Source of the DNA: Acanthornis magna
Taxonomy: Eukaryota; Chordata; Aves; Passeriformes; Acanthizidae
Direction: 5' to 3'
DNA: 64,000 nt
Assembly (NCBI GenBank): GCA_036785705.1
Contig: JAWUZG010001103.1
Coordinates: 62,001 to 126,000 of the forward strand
The notes below the pieces were generated by a model, which saw only the letters and a program-made list of their open reading frames with translations, was not told the origin of the DNA and did not search any database. The stretch's first letter is position 1, and every line of letters begins with the position of its first letter. Positions 58,701 through 64,000 of the stretch are shown in pieces. The position numbers and the translations under genes were made by a program.

Positions 58701-59869
58701 GTCACGGTCGGTGGGTCCCGGTGGTCCCGGGGGTGGTCCCGGGGGGTTCTCGGTGGTCCCGAGGGGGTTTCCGGTGGTCCCGGGGGTGGTCCCGGTGGTC
58801 CCGGGGGTGTCCCGATGATCCCGGGGGTGTTCCCGGTGTTCTCAGGGGGTCCTGGGGGTGTCCCGGTGGTCCCGGGGGAATTCCCGGTGGGTCCCAGGGA
58901 TATCCCGGTAGTCCCGGGGGTGGTCCCGGGGGGATTCCCGGTGGGGTTCCCGGTGGTCCCGGTGGGGTTCCCGGTGGTCCCGGGGGGATTCCCGGTGGGG
59001 TTCCCGGTGGTCCCGGGGGGGTTCCCGGTGGTCCCGGGGGGTTCCCGGTGGGGTTCCCAGTGGTCCCGGTCACTGTCGGTGGTCCCGGGGGGTTCCCGGT
59101 GGGGTTCCCAGTGGTCCCGGTCACTGTCGGTGGTCCCGGGGGGGTTCCCGGTGGTCCCGGTGGTCCCTGTGCCCCCGGTCACGGTGGGTGGTCCCGGTGG
59201 GGTTCCCGGTGGTCCCGGCGCCCCCGGTCACTGTCGGTGGTCCCGGGGCTATCCCGGTGGTCCCGGGGGTGTCCCGGTGGTCCCGGTGCCCCCGGTCACG
59301 GTCGGTGGGTGCCGGTGGTCCCGGTGGGTGTCCCGGTGGTCCCGGGGGGGTTCCCGGTGGTCCCAGGCAGTCCTGGTAGCCCCCGTCACTGTCAGTGGTC
59401 CCGGGGGGGTTCCCGGTGGTCCCGGTGGTCCCGGTGCCCCCGGTCACTGTCGGTGGTCCCGGGGCTATCCCGGTGGTCCCGGTGCCCCCGGTCACTGTCG
59501 GTGGTCCCGGGGGGGTTTCCGGTGGTCCCGGCGGTCCCGGTGCCCCCGGTCACTGTCGGTGGTCCCGGGGGGGTTCCCGGTGGGGATCCCGGCGGTCCCG
59601 GTGCCCCCGGTCACGGTGGGTGGTCCCGGGGGGGTTCCCGGCGGTCCCGGTGGTCCCGGTGCCCCCGGTCACGGTGGGCGGTCCCGGCGCAGCGCGTGCT
59701 GCGGATCGAGCTGCTGGAGGCGCAGGATTTGGTGGCCAAGGACCACCGGCTCGGGGGCATGGTCCGGGGCCGCTCCGACCCCTACGCCAAAATCCGCGCG
59801 GGAGGGAAGAGCTTCCGCAGCAGCGTGGTGAGAGAGGAGCTCAACCCGCGCTGGAACGAGAGCTACGAG
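40435..59869 (+). CDS. ESYT1: ESYT1 (extended synaptotagmin 1), 5' part: 18 coding exons, coding span including introns
   Basis: ER-anchored tether at ER-plasma membrane contact sites that transfers glycerolipids through its SMP domain and docks by calcium-sensitive C2 domains. In-window exons give about 660 residues of a roughly 1,100-residue protein: membrane hairpin (about residues 19-48), SMP domain (about 90-288), C2A (about 289-405), C2B (about 430-555), a Pro-rich linker, and the start of C2C. Diagnostic blocks include SYVGDVQIDVEVKK, TLDINWTGMTNLLDIPGL, VFDKDPDKDD-like LFDKDPDKDDLLGRMKLDLG, and LNPRWNESYE. The N-terminal tail is shorter than in human. One exon (13) carries an apparent +1 frameshift in an A run. 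Several exons have partial copies in the following or preceding intron. The remaining C2 domains lie beyond the window. Confidence 0.95.
40785..41130. repeat. ESYT1 intron 1 array A (GGGACCCCCGGGACTGGGAAGCTCAG)
   Basis: Units of about 36 bases, GGTGGGACCCCCGGGACTGGGAAGCTCAGCTTCACC, about ten copies starting soon after the exon 1 donor. Confidence 0.9.
41430..41720. repeat. ESYT1 intron 1 array B, ~110-base unit
   Basis: Nearly three copies of a unit containing CCGGGCACTCCCGGTTCCCATTCC and TGCAGACCCCGCTCGACACTCC. The remainder of intron 1 (41130-41430 and 41720-42197) is GC-rich single-copy sequence with no exon recognised. Confidence 0.85.
42198..42239 (+). CDS. ESYT1: ESYT1 exon 2
   Basis: The acceptor TGTCCCCCAG ends at 42197; donor GTGAGG at 42240. 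Fourteen codons, VSFPDVERAEWLNK, the start of the SMP domain. Confidence 0.95.
42330..44255. repeat. ESYT1 intron 2 compound pyrimidine-rich arrays
   Basis: Three arrays in series: CCTCCCTCCATCCCGC (about 42330-42860), GTGTCCATCCCA (about 42945-43750; 12-base core) and CGCTGTCCCC (about 43750-44250). The last merges into the exon 3 acceptor (CCGCTGTCGCCGCCGCAG). Confidence 0.9.
44261..44395 (+). CDS. ESYT1: ESYT1 exon 3 (SMP)
   Basis: The acceptor GCCGCCGCAG ends at 44260; donor GTAAAT at 44396. It encodes VLAQAWPFFGQYMEKLL then QDTVAPSIRASNAHLQTFTF and TKVDMGQK. Confidence 0.95.
44474..44547 (+). CDS. ESYT1: ESYT1 exon 4 (SMP)
   Basis: The acceptor CCCCCCCCGCAG ends at 44473; donor GTGAGC at 44548. 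It encodes PLRVLGVRAHPGTHEKQIL then LDLNI plus AG of Ser. Confidence 0.95.
44643..44715 (+). CDS. ESYT1: ESYT1 exon 5 (SMP)
   Basis: The acceptor TGTCCCTTCAG ends at 44642; donor GTGAGG at 44716. It encodes (S)YVGDVQIDVEVKKFFCKA then GLKGMQ, the most conserved SMP block. Confidence 0.96.
44793..44882 (+). CDS. ESYT1: ESYT1 exon 6 (SMP)
   Basis: The acceptor CCCCCCCGCAG ends at 44792; donor GTGAGT at 44883. It encodes LHGMLRVILEPLLGDVPIV then GALTMFFIRRP. Confidence 0.96.
44895..45470. repeat. ESYT1 intron 6 array (CCCCCCGGAAAGGGCTGGGACC)
   Basis: Units of about 20-25 bases, GGGACCCCCCGGAAAGG[GCT/ACC], then GGACACACCCGGGGGTCTTTCC variants. Confidence 0.9.
45573..45628 (+). CDS. ESYT1: ESYT1 exon 7 (SMP)
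   Basis: The acceptor CCCTCCCCAG ends at 45572; donor GTGAGC at 45629. It encodes TLDINWTGMTNLLDIPGL plus AG of Ser. Confidence 0.96.
45640..47140. repeat. ESYT1 intron 7 array (GGTGACCCCCCCGTGCCCTC)
   Basis: About 1.5 kb of GTGACC/GTGCCC units of 15-18 bases (CTCGGTGACCCCTCTGTGACCCC). The array abuts the exon 8 acceptor. Confidence 0.9.
47148..47271 (+). CDS. ESYT1: ESYT1 exon 8 (end of SMP)
   Basis: The acceptor TGCCCCCCAG ends at 47147; donor GTGAGA at 47272. It encodes (S)SLSDSLLMDSLASLLVL then PNRLLLPLVPDLPGAAQLR and CPLPR. Confidence 0.95.
47280..48190. repeat. ESYT1 intron 8 array (GGTCGCGTCCGTGTCCCGGGG)
   Basis: CpG-containing units of about 20-30 bases (GTCCCGGGGGTCGCGG[A/C]) fill the intron between exons 8 and 9. 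Confidence 0.9.
48215..48391 (+). CDS. ESYT1: ESYT1 exon 9 (start of C2A)
   Basis: The acceptor GGTCCCCAG ends at 48214; donor GTGAGA at 48392. Fifty-nine codons from GVVRVHLRGARALRCKD through GKSDPYAVLRVGTQ and NLDPTWDEVYE, with the KSDPY and L-D-P-x-W signatures of a calcium-binding C2 domain. Its second half is duplicated exactly downstream. Confidence 0.95.
48779..48903 (+). pseudogene. Exact partial copy of ESYT1 exon 9 end, donor and intron start
   Basis: Bases 48780-48903 are identical, as far as I can read, to 48297-48420 (offset 483): the last 95 bases of exon 9, its donor and 29 intron bases. The preceding bases end ACAG at 48778, so a 96-base exon 48779-48874 would be phase 0 on both sides (PDPYAVLRVGTQ...TWDEVYE). 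The upstream sequence is purine-rich, so splicing is doubtful. Confidence 0.9.
49394..50055 (+). pseudogene. Seven decoy copies of the ESYT1 exon 10 acceptor and exon start
   Basis: TTCATGGTGCACGAGGTC (one copy has GCGCGAGG) begins at 49394, 49523, 49624, 49701, 49802, 49949 and 50032, each preceded by CTGTCCCCAG or CTGTCCGCAG, before the real exon start at 50139. The copies then diverge into GGCAGGGACAGGGACAG array sequence instead of the exon body. Confidence 0.93.
50139..50221 (+). CDS. ESYT1: ESYT1 exon 10 (C2A)
   Basis: The acceptor GCTGTCCCCAG ends at 50138; donor GTGAGG at 50222. It encodes FMVHEVPGQELEAELFDKD then PDKDDLLG plus AG of Arg, including the acidic DKDPDKDD calcium-binding loop. 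This copy, not the seven upstream decoys, continues into the conserved domain. Confidence 0.95.
50280..51055. repeat. ESYT1 intron 10 array (AAATTCCCAAATCCCC)
   Basis: Units of 8-16 bases, CCCAAATTCCCCAAATT, with CTTCATCCCACAAATCCC inserts, running to the exon 11 acceptor. Confidence 0.9.
51062..51110 (+). CDS. ESYT1: ESYT1 exon 11 (C2A)
   Basis: The acceptor CCCATCCCAG ends at 51061; donor GTGGGT at 51111. It encodes (R)MKLDLGEVFRARVMDE. Confidence 0.93.
51125..53975. repeat. ESYT1 intron 11 array (GGGGATTTTGGGGTTTTTTTCC)
   Basis: 2.85 kb. The first part is GGGGATTTTGGGGTTTTTTCG; it shifts to CCCCCCGATTTTGGGTTTTTTCC toward the 3' end, so the units become more pyrimidine-rich approaching the acceptor at 53999. 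Confidence 0.9.
54000..54089 (+). CDS. ESYT1: ESYT1 exon 12
   Basis: The acceptor CCTCCCCGCAG ends at 53999; donor GTCAGC at 54090. It encodes WFPLQDGAQGRLHLRLEWL then SLLSDASKLDQ, the end of C2A and the linker. Confidence 0.95.
54164..54257 (+). CDS. ESYT1: ESYT1 exon 13 (start of C2B) with apparent +1 frameshift
   Basis: The acceptor CCCCCCCAG ends at 54163; donor GTGAGT at 54258. The 94-base length breaks the phase 0-0 pattern. Read from the acceptor, the frame meets TGA after CCAAACC. Removing one base from the eight-A run at 54171-54178 gives ILEKN followed by VAKPDPPSSAILVVYLDRAE, matching the family in sequence and length. A homopolymer length error or a real 1-base insertion is likely. 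Confidence 0.88.
54346..54417 (+). CDS. ESYT1: ESYT1 exon 14 (C2B)
   Basis: The acceptor TTTTTCCGCAG ends at 54345; donor GTGGGG at 54418. It encodes IKKPGKEPNPVVQISVQDV then TRESK. Confidence 0.94.
54520..54606 (+). CDS. ESYT1: ESYT1 exon 15 (C2B)
   Basis: The acceptor CTCCCAAAG ends at 54519; donor GTGAGA at 54607. It encodes VVYNTSAPVWEDAFRFFLH then DPRSQDVDFQ. Confidence 0.94.
54620..54805. repeat. GATCCCCCCGAATTCTGCGGGCCCAGACCCCCC array
   Basis: Five copies of a 36-base unit at the start of ESYT1 intron 15. Confidence 0.9.
54830..56525. repeat. 1.7 kb polypyrimidine tract in ESYT1 intron 15
   Basis: Almost purine-free coding strand: CTCCTTTTTTCC arrays, a perfect CCCCTTTTCT decamer array at about 55715-55835, then CCCCAATTTCCCC arrays. 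No stop codon occurs in the frame that links exons 15 and 16. Confidence 0.95.
56545..56694 (+). CDS. ESYT1: ESYT1 exon 16 (C2B end)
   Basis: The acceptor CCCTCCCGCAG ends at 56544; donor GTGAGC at 56695. It encodes VKDDPRQTPLGSVSLSLSRL then LDSPELSLCEPFPLQ, RSAPGARLHLKLVLR. The last part is re-amplified in the following intron. Confidence 0.94.
56812..57867 (+). pseudogene. About six degenerate copies of the ESYT1 exon 16 end with donor
   Basis: Copies of CCCGAGCTCTCCCTGTCCGAGCTC, followed in the longer ones by TTCTCGGGGCGCGCCTGCAC and ending TCGTCCTGAGG|[G/T]TGAG, end at about 56873, 57043, 57220, 57454, 57668 and 57866. Relative to exon 16 they share an internal deletion, so they descend from one altered copy. 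Spacing is about 170-235 bases, filled with GGGGGTCCCGGGGGGATTTTT. None has an acceptor tract. Confidence 0.88.
58215..58352 (+). CDS. ESYT1: ESYT1 exon 17 (linker before C2C)
   Basis: The acceptor CCCAGCCCCACAG ends at 58214; donor GTGGGG at 58353. Forty-six codons, VLFHEPPEAVATPGAPPGQ... to ...DPRSGTE, a Pro-rich low-complexity linker. It is poorly conserved, but length, phase and the final GTE fit the human linker. Confidence 0.85.
58440..59690. repeat. ESYT1 intron 17 array (GGTGGTCCCGGGGGGTTCCCGG)
   Basis: GC-rich units GGTGGTCCCGG and GTGCCCCCGGTCAC[T/G]GTC[G]GTGGTCCCGG. The final unit supplies the exon 18 acceptor (GGTCCCGGCGCAG). Confidence 0.9.
59693..59869 (+). CDS. ESYT1: ESYT1 exon 18 (start of C2C), last exon in window
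   Basis: The acceptor TCCCGGCGCAG ends at 59692; donor GTGGGA at 59870. Fifty-nine codons: RVLRIELLEAQDLVAKD, RLGGMVRGRSDPYAKI, KSFRSSVVREELNPRWNE then SYE. It has the same phase and length as exon 9, reflecting the ancient C2A/C2C duplication. Confidence 0.95.
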
Positions 59870-59871
59870 GT

Positions 59872-62180
59872 GGGAAACGGGAACGGCACCGGGAACGGGA
59901 ACGGGAACGGGAATGGGAACGGGAACGGGAACGGGAACGGCACCGGGAACGGGAACGGGAACGGGAACGGGGAAACTGAGGCACGGGAACGGGAACGGGA
60001 AACTGAGGCACGGGAACGGCACCGGGAACGGGAACGGGAACGGGAAACTGAGGCACGGGAACGGGAACGGGAACGGGAACGGCAACGGCAACGGGAACGG
60101 GAACAGGAACGGGAACGGGAACGGGAAACTGAGGCACGGGAACGGGAACGGGAACGGGAACGGGAAACGGCACCGGGAACGGGAACGGCAACGGAACGGG
60201 AACGGGAACGGACGGGAAACTGAGGCACGGGAACGGGAATGGGAACGGGAACAGGAACGGGAACGGGAACGGCAACGGGAACGGGAAACTGAGGCACGGG
60301 AACGGGAACGGGAACGGGAACGGGAACGGCACCGGGAACGGGAACGGGGAAACTGAGGCACGGGAACGGGAACGGCAACGGCAACGGGAACGGCACCGGG
60401 AACGGCACCGGGAACGGCAACGGGAACGGGAACGGGAACGGGAACGGGAAACTGAGGCACGGGAACGGGAACGGGAACGGCAACGGCAACGGGAACGGGA
60501 AACTGAGGCACGGGAACGGGAACGGGAACGGGAACGGGGAAACTGAGGCACGGGGGGACGGAAAGGGAAACTGAGGCACGGGAACGGAAAGGGAAACTGA
60601 GGCACGGGAACGGGGAAACTGAGGCACGGGAACGGGAACGGGGGGGAAACTGAGGCACGGGAACGGGAACGGGAACGGGGAAACTGAGGCACGGGAACGG
60701 CACCGGGGAAACTGAGGCACGGGAACGGGAACGGGGAAACTGAGGCACGGGGAAACTGAGGGGAAGACTGAGGCACGGGAGAGCTACGAGGTGCGGGAGA
60801 CTGAGGCACGGCTGAAAGGGAAACTGAGGCACGGGGGAAAGTGTAGGGAAACTGAGGCACGGGGAGTCCTGGAAGGGAAACTGAGGCATGGCACTGGAGG
60901 GGGTGAGGGGAAACTGAGGCACGGAGGGGAAACTGAGGCACGGGGGAGGGAAAGGGAAACTGAGGCACGGCACCGGCACCGGGGGGGACTGAGGCACGGT
61001 TGAAAGGGAAACTGAGGCACAAGAGGGAAACTGAGGCACGGCCGGGGGGGAAACTGAGACACGGGGGAAAGTGTAGGGAAACTGAGGCACGGGAGGGAAA
61101 CTGAGGCACGGCACCGGCAACGGGGAAACTGAGGCACGGGGGGTCCTGGAAGGGAAACTGAGGCAGGGGAGAGCTACGGGGTGCAGGAAACTGAGGCACG
61201 GCACCGGCACCGGGGGGGAAACTGAGGCACAGAGTAACGGAAAGGGAAACTGAGGCACGGCACGGGGGATCCTGGAAGGGAAACTGAGGCACGGGGGAAA
61301 GTGGAGGGAAACTGAGGCACGGCACCGGCACGGGGGGGAAACTGAGGCACGGAAAGGGAAACTGAGGCACGGGAACGGGAACGGGGGGAAACTGAGGCAC
61401 GGGAGGGAAACTGAGACACGGAGAACGGAAAGGGAAACTGAGGCACGGCACGGGGGATCCTGGAAGGGAAACTGAGGCACGGGGCAAAGTGTAGGGAAAC
61501 TGAGGCACGGGAGGGAAACTGAGGCACGGCACCGGGCACGGGGAAACTGAGGCACGGGGGGTCCTGGAAGGGAAACTGAGGCACGGGGGGTCCTGGAAGG
61601 GAAACTGAGGCACGGCACCAGGGAAACTGAGGGGAAACTGAGGCACGGGAGGGAAACTGAGGCACAAGGGAACTGAGACACGGAGAACGGAAAGGGAAAC
61701 TGAGGCACGGGAACGGGAACGGGGGGAAACTGAGGCACGGGAGAGCTACAAGGTGCAGGGAAACTGAGGCACAGCACGGAGGAGAAACTGAGGCACGGGG
61801 GGTCCTGGAAGGGAAACTGAGGCACGGGAGAACTCAAAGGGAAACTGAGGCACGGGAGGGAAACTGAGGCACGGGGGGTCCTGGAAGGGGAACTGAGGAA
61901 CGGCACTGGAGGGGGTGAGGGGGGAAACTGAGGCAGGGGGGGAAACTGAGGCACGGGGGGTCCTGGAAGGGAAACTGAGGCACGGGGGGTCCTGGAAGGG
62001 AAACTGAGGCACGGGAGAACTCAAAGGGAAACTGAGGCACGGGAGGGAAACTGAGGCACGGGGGGTCCTGGAAGGGAAACTGAGGCACGGGGGGTCCTGG
62101 AAGGGAAACTGAGGCACGGGAGAACTCAAAGGGAAACTGAGGCACACGAGGTCCTGGAAGGGAAACTGAGGCACAGAAGG
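59872..62180. repeat. ESYT1 intron 18 arrays (GGGAAC)n and GGGAAACTGAGGCACGG
   Basis: (GGGAACGGGAAC)n hexamers with GGCACC variants (59872-60560), then GGGAAACTGAGGCACGG units with GGGGGTCCTGGAAGGG inserts (to 62180). Three copies of the exon 18 end plus donor lie inside (60779-60790, 61169-61180, 61741-61752). Confidence 0.9.
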
Positions 62181-62194
62181 TCCCAGGAGAGACT

Positions 62195-64000
62195 AATGAA
62201 GATTCAGGAATATTGTAATTAATATATTGATTTATAGCAATATGTTATTTATTATCTGCTTTTATCTATAAAGGCATTTGTAAGTGTAAATGTTTATAAA
62301 TACAGAAATGTTTAATTTATCGAATTAGAATGTATTTTATTGTGATATCATCTAGGTAATGTAATTAATTATAGGAACTCATATTAATGTCTATTGATGC
62401 AGTGCAATAAAACCGCGGAATAATAATATTAAAATTTGAAATATTGTAACTATAAAGGCACTAAATATTGCTATTAAAATATTGAATATTGCAACTATAA
62501 AATGACAAAATATTGCTATTGAAATATTAACTACTGCTATTAAAATTTGAAATATTAAATCTATAAAAGCACTAAATATTGCTATTAAAATATTGAATAT
62601 TGCAACTATAAAACTACAAAATATTACTATTAAAATATTAACTACTGCTATTAAAATATGAAATATTAAATCTATAAAGCCACTAAATATTGCTATTAAA
62701 ATATTGAATATTGCAACTATAAAATGACAAAATATTACTATTAAAATATTAACTACTACTATTAAAATATGAAATATTAAACCTATAAAACCATAAAACC
62801 ATAATTAAATTAAACCATAAATTAAACCATAAATTAAATATTGCTATTAAAATACTGAATATTGCAACTATAAAATGACAAAATATTGCTATTGAAATAT
62901 TAAATATTGCTATGAAAATATTGAATATTGCAACTATAAAATGACAAAATATTACTATTAAAATATTAACTACTGCTATTAAAAGATAAATATTAAATCT
63001 ATAAAGCCACTAAATATTGCTATTAAAATATTGAATATTGCAACGATAAAATGAGAAAATATTGCTGTTGAAATATTAAATATTACTGTGAAATATGAAA
63101 TATTAAAACTATAAAACTGCAAAATATTACTTTTAAAATATGAAATGTTGCAACTATAAAACGATGAAATATTACTATTAAAATATGAAATATTACAACT
63201 GTAAACTCACTAAATATTGCTATTAAAATATTTAATATCACTATTAAAATATGAAATATTAAAACTAAAAAACTACGAAATATTGCTATGAAAATATTAA
63301 ATATTTCAACTGTAAAACTTCTAAATATTACAATAAAAATATTAAATAATACAACTATAAAACAATGAAATATTAAGATATTAAATTTTACAACTATAAA
63401 ACGATTATATTACTATTAAAATATTAAATATTACTATTAAAGTATTATATATTACAACTATAAAATACGAAATATTACTATTGAAATATTAAATATTGCA
63501 ATTATAAAACCGCAAAGTATTCCCATTAAAATACAAAATATTCCTATTAAAATACAAAATATTAAAACCACGAAACGACAAAATATTACGAATAAAATAT
63601 GAAATATCGCAACTATAAAACCACTAAATATCACTATTAAAATATTAAATATTTAAACTGTAAAATTGCTAACTATTGCTATAAAATATTAAATATTTCA
63701 ACTATAAAATCGCTAAATATTGCCATTAAAATATTAAATATTTCAACTGTAAAATCGCTATATATTGCTATTAAAATATTAAATATTTCAACTATAAAAT
63801 TGCTAAATATTGCTATTAAAATATTAAATATTTCAACTACAAAATCGCTAAATATTGCTAAAAAATATTAAATATTTCAACTACAAAATCGCTAAATATT
63901 GCTATAAAATACTAAATATTTCAACTGTAAAATCGCTAAATATTGCTATTAAAATATTAAATATTTCAACTATAAAATCGCTAAATATTGCTATTAAAAT
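62195..64000. repeat. AT-rich array (AAATATTGCTATTAAAATATT)
   Basis: Abrupt switch from GC-rich to AT-rich DNA. The unit is about 45 bases, with a 111-base higher-order period at the start (CTACTGC/CTACTAC at 62531, 62642 and 62753). It continues past the window end. No coding region is seen. Confidence 0.9.

Noticed and set aside
59669..62174. Minus-strand Pro/Phe/Ser/Arg repeats
   Set aside because: Translation of the GGGAAC and GGGAAACTGAGGCACGG arrays; all frames are equally open.

Overview
The window is vertebrate nuclear DNA with GT-AG introns. It is most likely from a bird, probably a small gene-dense GC-rich microchromosome. That identification is inferred from four compact, very GC-rich exon sets embedded in introns made almost entirely of minisatellites. 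Gene order and orientation match the conserved block PA2G4 - RPL41 - ZC3H10 - ESYT1 (human 12q13); all four genes are on the + strand. No bacterial features, CRISPR arrays, tRNAs, rRNAs or recognisable transposon coding regions were seen.

Layout. 1-29.5 kb: 3' part of PA2G4 (eight coding exons, 232 residues, then a 3'UTR with two poly(A) signals). 29.6-31.8 kb: intergenic A- and T-rich arrays. 31.84-34.83 kb: RPL41, complete, with a compact ZNF143/YY1/TATA/TOP-type promoter and a 25-residue product. 35.8-39.5 kb: ZC3H10, with a CRE/ETS CpG-rich promoter, a non-coding first exon and one coding exon of 389 residues. 40.0-64.0 kb: 5' part of ESYT1, with a triple-CCAAT promoter and 18 coding exons covering the membrane hairpin, the SMP domain, C2A, C2B and the start of C2C; the rest lies beyond the window. 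The four products act separately: PA2G4 in growth signalling and ribosome biology, RPL41 in the ribosome, ZC3H10 in RNA binding, and ESYT1 in ER-plasma membrane lipid transfer.

The unusual content is between the exons. Nearly every intron is one or more tandem arrays, and many arrays have amplified the edge of the neighbouring exon together with its splice site. Examples are PA2G4 exon ends with donors (about 60-1270 and 18703-19044), a PA2G4 acceptor with a branch-point-like motif (19.7-21.9 kb), the ESYT1 exon 9 end with donor (48779-48903, an exact copy), the ESYT1 exon 10 acceptor with exon start (seven decoys before the real one), the ESYT1 exon 16 end with donor (about seven copies) and the ESYT1 exon 18 end with donor (three copies). 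The window is therefore full of decoy splice sites made from real ones. Other notable points are a homopolymer frameshift in ESYT1 exon 13, an ESYT1 intron that is open and in frame throughout, a long polypyrimidine tract, a G-run array with quadruplex potential, and an AT-rich satellite-like block with higher-order structure inside a PA2G4 intron.
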